Source: Lipingzhangella_A rawalii (lineage in GTDB: Bacteria > Actinomycetota > Actinomycetes > Streptosporangiales > Streptosporangiaceae). From it: a stretch of DNA of 17,188 bases. The notes beneath the pieces were generated by a model. The model did no database searches, was not told the origin of the DNA, and was given only the letters and a program-made list of their open reading frames with translations. Below, in pieces: positions 15,451-17,188 of the stretch; the first letter of the stretch is position 1; each line of letters starts with the position of its first letter. The DNA is taken from contig NZ_JAVLVT010000016.1 of the NCBI RefSeq assembly GCF_031628175.1, positions 1 to 17,188 of the forward strand. Direction: 5' to 3'. Made by a program: the position numbers and the translations under genes.

Positions 15451-16272
15451 TATATTTCCAATTTGTTCGGCGAGATTGCGGAGAATCGATTGAGAGGTAT
15501 GCTTCTATGTGTATAGATTATCCATTTACTAAAGATTCTATCAGATATTTGATTAATTGTATTGTAAATTCTTGATTTGTGAATTAGCGTTGTATTCTTC
15601 AGAAAGAAGAATCGAGGATTTAGAAATATAATTCTTTCGAGTAATTTATTTTTCAAGGAGTTTCGGCGATTTCCTAGTATGTCATGCGCTACTACTTCAG
15701 GGAAATTTTGTGACTCCTCGGCTGGACCTCTATGTCGTACTTGCATTTATCACTACTTGGAGAAGTTTATTCGTATCCTGGATGCGGGTATCAGAATATG
15801 ATAACTAGAAAAATCATTCAACGTCGCGCTGGCCTATAGTCCCTTTTCATGGCCGATGGCTAGCCGATGTTCGTTGAGGACGAACCCGGATTGGGCATCG
15901 ACTTGACTGCAGTGCGTCATTGTCTGCGGGGAGTTCTGAATTTAGTAACTGCTCAGAGGGTTTCCACGTTGACCGCCGTGCTTAATATGTCGACGCAGGA
16001 ATCTGGATCTTCGCCCCTAGACAATTCCAAGCGACGACCAGAGATTCTCATGGTCGACAACCTCTACCAAAACCAGCTGCAACATGATCTATAGTTTCCT
16101 AGGAGAGCGCGAATTCACGCTCCTGGCATAGCACTGGTACAAGACGCTCCATGTTACTGCTAGCGCGAGCAAGGTAGGATAGGCAGAGGGAGTAGTTAAG
16201 GCTGTTTTCTTATCATATCATTTCGAACACTGTCGAACTCAATGGAACTAAACTCACATCACCTAATTCAAT
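15451..16272. other. AT-rich gap upstream of ATP-grasp ligase A; no convincing gene
   Basis: About 820 bp, with 15451-15800 very AT-rich, probably carrying the ligase A promoter. A 75-codon plus-strand frame (15867-16094) begins MFVEDEPGLGIDL, recalling the C-terminal G-L-G-x-x-x-D end of enolase-superfamily enzymes. It has a stop two codons upstream and no ribosome site, so it is at best a gene scrap. A stem GAGCG...CGCTC lies near 16104-16122. Nothing else is recognisable. Confidence 0.45.
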
Positions 16273-16370
16273 GCTTGATATGAGCAAGGCTATCTTAGAC
16301 TAAGGGTGGGCGAGTCGCAAAAATGATCTTGATGTCTCGTTCTGTTTCAGTAGATTTCCTGCTCACGACT
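16273..16370. repeat. 98-bp direct repeat, copy 1
   Basis: It begins GCTTGATATGAGCAAGG and ends TCCTGCTCACGACT. It matches copy 2 (16439-16536) at 95 of 98 positions by direct comparison. It lies outside the transposase remnant, 68 bp from copy 2. Confidence 0.9.
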
Positions 16371-16409
16371 CTAGTTTATAGGGGTATCCTGATGTATCCG
16401 TCTAGCTAC

Positions 16410-16427
16410 CTGGCCAGAATCGGCCAG
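16410..16427. repeat. Inverted repeat CTGGCC-agaatc-GGCCAG in the spacer
   Basis: Perfect 6-bp arms with a 6-nt loop, in the 68-bp spacer between the two long direct repeats. Possibly the junction of two insertions; function unknown. Confidence 0.3.
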
Positions 16428-16438
16428 ATCTGATGATA

Positions 16439-16536
16439 GCTTGATATGGGCAAGGCTATCTTAGACTAAGGGTGGGCGAGTCATAAAAATGATCTTGATG
16501 TCTCGTTCTGTTTCAGTAGATTTCCTGCTCACGACT
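16439..16536. repeat. 98-bp direct repeat, copy 2, adjoining the transposase remnant
   Basis: It differs from copy 1 only at three bases (A to G near the start; GC to AT in the middle). It abuts the 3' untranslated end of the IS1380-like remnant, so it is probably the distal non-coding end of that insertion sequence. Confidence 0.9.
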
Positions 16537-16539
16537 TAG

Positions 16540-16557
16540 CCTCGGTCTTTCCTGAGG
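16540..16557 (-). terminator. Weak hairpin after the transposase remnant
   Basis: On the minus strand CCTCAGG-AAAGA-CCGAGG can pair with one bulged base, about 155 nt after the final transposase stop. There is no T-run, so it is only a possible terminator of the insertion sequence. Confidence 0.25.
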
Positions 16558-16711
16558 TTACGTCGCCGGGGTGAGGGGCGCGGTTCATGTGTCGGCAGTG
16601 GCCGGAAGGTTGGGGTCCGGTCATGGCAGGGGCCCGATGCGCTCGGGTGGGTCGCCGGAGTCCACGGGGTTCGGAGGGGCCTTTCGTGTCGTCGGTGCAG
16701 GGCATCGGCGG

Positions 16712-17188
16712 TCAGGGTGGGGTTTGCAGCAGCTGCAGCCGGTCGATCGCGCCGGTCAGTGGGTCGGCCCAGGGCTAGGCGTGGTTGAACCGCAGCAGCC
16801 GTCGTCGCCCGGTGGCCACCAGTCGGGCCGTGGCCGAGAAGAGGCGCAGGCGTAGGCGTTTGAGTTCCCATCGGCAGACCGCATGCCCGCCCCAGGGCGA
16901 GCGTCTGGGTCCATGCGGTGAGGTCCAGGGCGAGGAGGACGAGTTCGAGCCAGATCCGGTTGGCGTTGAAGCCGTGCAGGGGCAGGTTGGCCAGGCCGGT
17001 GTCTGTGGCGGCGCGGATGCGGTCTTCGGCCCGGGCCCGTTGGCGGTGGCGTAGTTCGAGGTCGGCGAGCTGGCCGGTGGGGGTGTTGGTCGCGGAGCAG
17101 GTAAGGCGGCGTCCGTCGGCGTCGGTGATGCGCAGCTGCGCATCGGGGTGGGGGCGTTCTCTGCGGGCGATCAGCCCCATCCCTGGAG
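16712..17188 (-). pseudogene. IS1380-family transposase, C-terminal part, frameshifted and with an internal stop
   Basis: The minus strand encodes the conserved C-terminal region of IS1380 transposases: LIARRERPHPDAQLRITDADG, then LADLELRHRQRARAEDRIR, TGLANLPLHGFNANRIWLEL and LDLTAWTQTLALG in one frame. The match then moves to another frame (about 16890-16905, in a G-rich tract) for CRWELKRLRLRLFSATARLV, so one base was gained or two were lost. That frame meets a TAG at 16775-16777 but stays family-like beyond it (PWADPLTGAIDRLQLLQ) to a TGA at 16712. The gene is thus broken at least twice. The 5' part lies beyond the window edge. Confidence 0.85.

Larger units (their letters stand above)
16439..17188 (-). 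mobile_element. IS1380-like insertion sequence, decayed 3' part
   Basis: The right edge of the window is the 3' part of an IS1380-family element: the C-terminal third of its transposase and a non-coding tail. The element continues beyond 17188. Its left boundary is set provisionally at direct repeat copy 2. Terminal inverted repeats and target duplication cannot be defined from this window alone. The GC content is clearly higher than in the operon. Confidence 0.6.

Noticed and set aside
15450..15746. 98-codon minus-strand frame running into the start of ATP-grasp ligase A
   Set aside because: Most of it is AT-driven Asn/Ile/Phe/Lys composition. It looks like a leader region, not a protein.
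15867..16094. 75-codon plus-strand frame starting MFVEDEPGLGIDL
   Set aside because: The resemblance to an enolase-superfamily end is only a few residues, with no start context and a stop two codons upstream. Kept only as a remark in the gap entry.
16273..16536. CRISPR array
   Set aside because: Only two copies of a 98-bp unit, far longer than a CRISPR repeat, and no cas genes.

Overview
The window comes from an actinomycete. The evidence is frequent GTG starts, GGAGG/AGGAG ribosome sites, tightly coupled genes on one strand, and an IS1380-type transposase remnant with the GC richness usual for Streptomyces-like genomes (a hand count of one line, 17041-17100, gives 43/60 GC). The main genes are less GC-rich (35/60 in 8221-8280), and the gaps between transcription units are very AT-rich (15/60 in 15541-15600). 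The cluster may therefore have been acquired horizontally, next to a decayed insertion sequence.

All recognisable genes lie on the minus strand, so the window is described here in the direction of transcription, right to left. The right edge (16273-17188) holds a broken IS1380-like transposase and two 98-bp direct repeats. An empty AT-rich gap follows, then a lone ATP-grasp ligase (14167-15450). A second AT-rich gap (13590-14166) contains hairpins. Next comes a ten-gene block (13589 down to 3525): FAD/NAD(P)-dependent oxidoreductase, HpaB-type aromatic hydroxylase, HpaC-type flavin reductase, PLP aminotransferase, RraA/HMG-aldolase-type lyase, semialdehyde dehydrogenase, two FAH-fold proteins of the hydratase/decarboxylase type, 4-oxalocrotonate tautomerase and extradiol catechol dioxygenase. 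A third gap of about 1 kb (2555-3524) separates this block from two more ATP-grasp ligases (1358-2554 and 3-1190).

The middle block encodes an almost complete meta-cleavage pathway. HpaB/HpaC make a catechol. The dioxygenase opens the ring. The dehydrogenase oxidises the 2-hydroxymuconic semialdehyde. The tautomerase, decarboxylase and hydratase lead to 2-oxopent-4-enoate and 4-hydroxy-2-oxovalerate. The usual DmpG/DmpF aldolase-dehydrogenase pair is absent; an RraA-type protein and a PLP aminotransferase take its place. One FAH-fold protein (5604-6377) appears to lack the metal-binding and lysine residues that its neighbour keeps.

The best reading, which is inference, is that this is not ordinary aromatic catabolism. 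The block may turn an aromatic ring into a short 2-oxo acid, transaminate it to an unusual amino acid (allylglycine- or 4-hydroxynorvaline-like), and couple that amino acid with one or more of the three ATP-grasp ligases to give a small peptide-like metabolite. No regulator, transporter, NRPS or PKS is visible, so the cluster may extend beyond the window, or it may be a catabolic operon that happens to lie among ligase genes.
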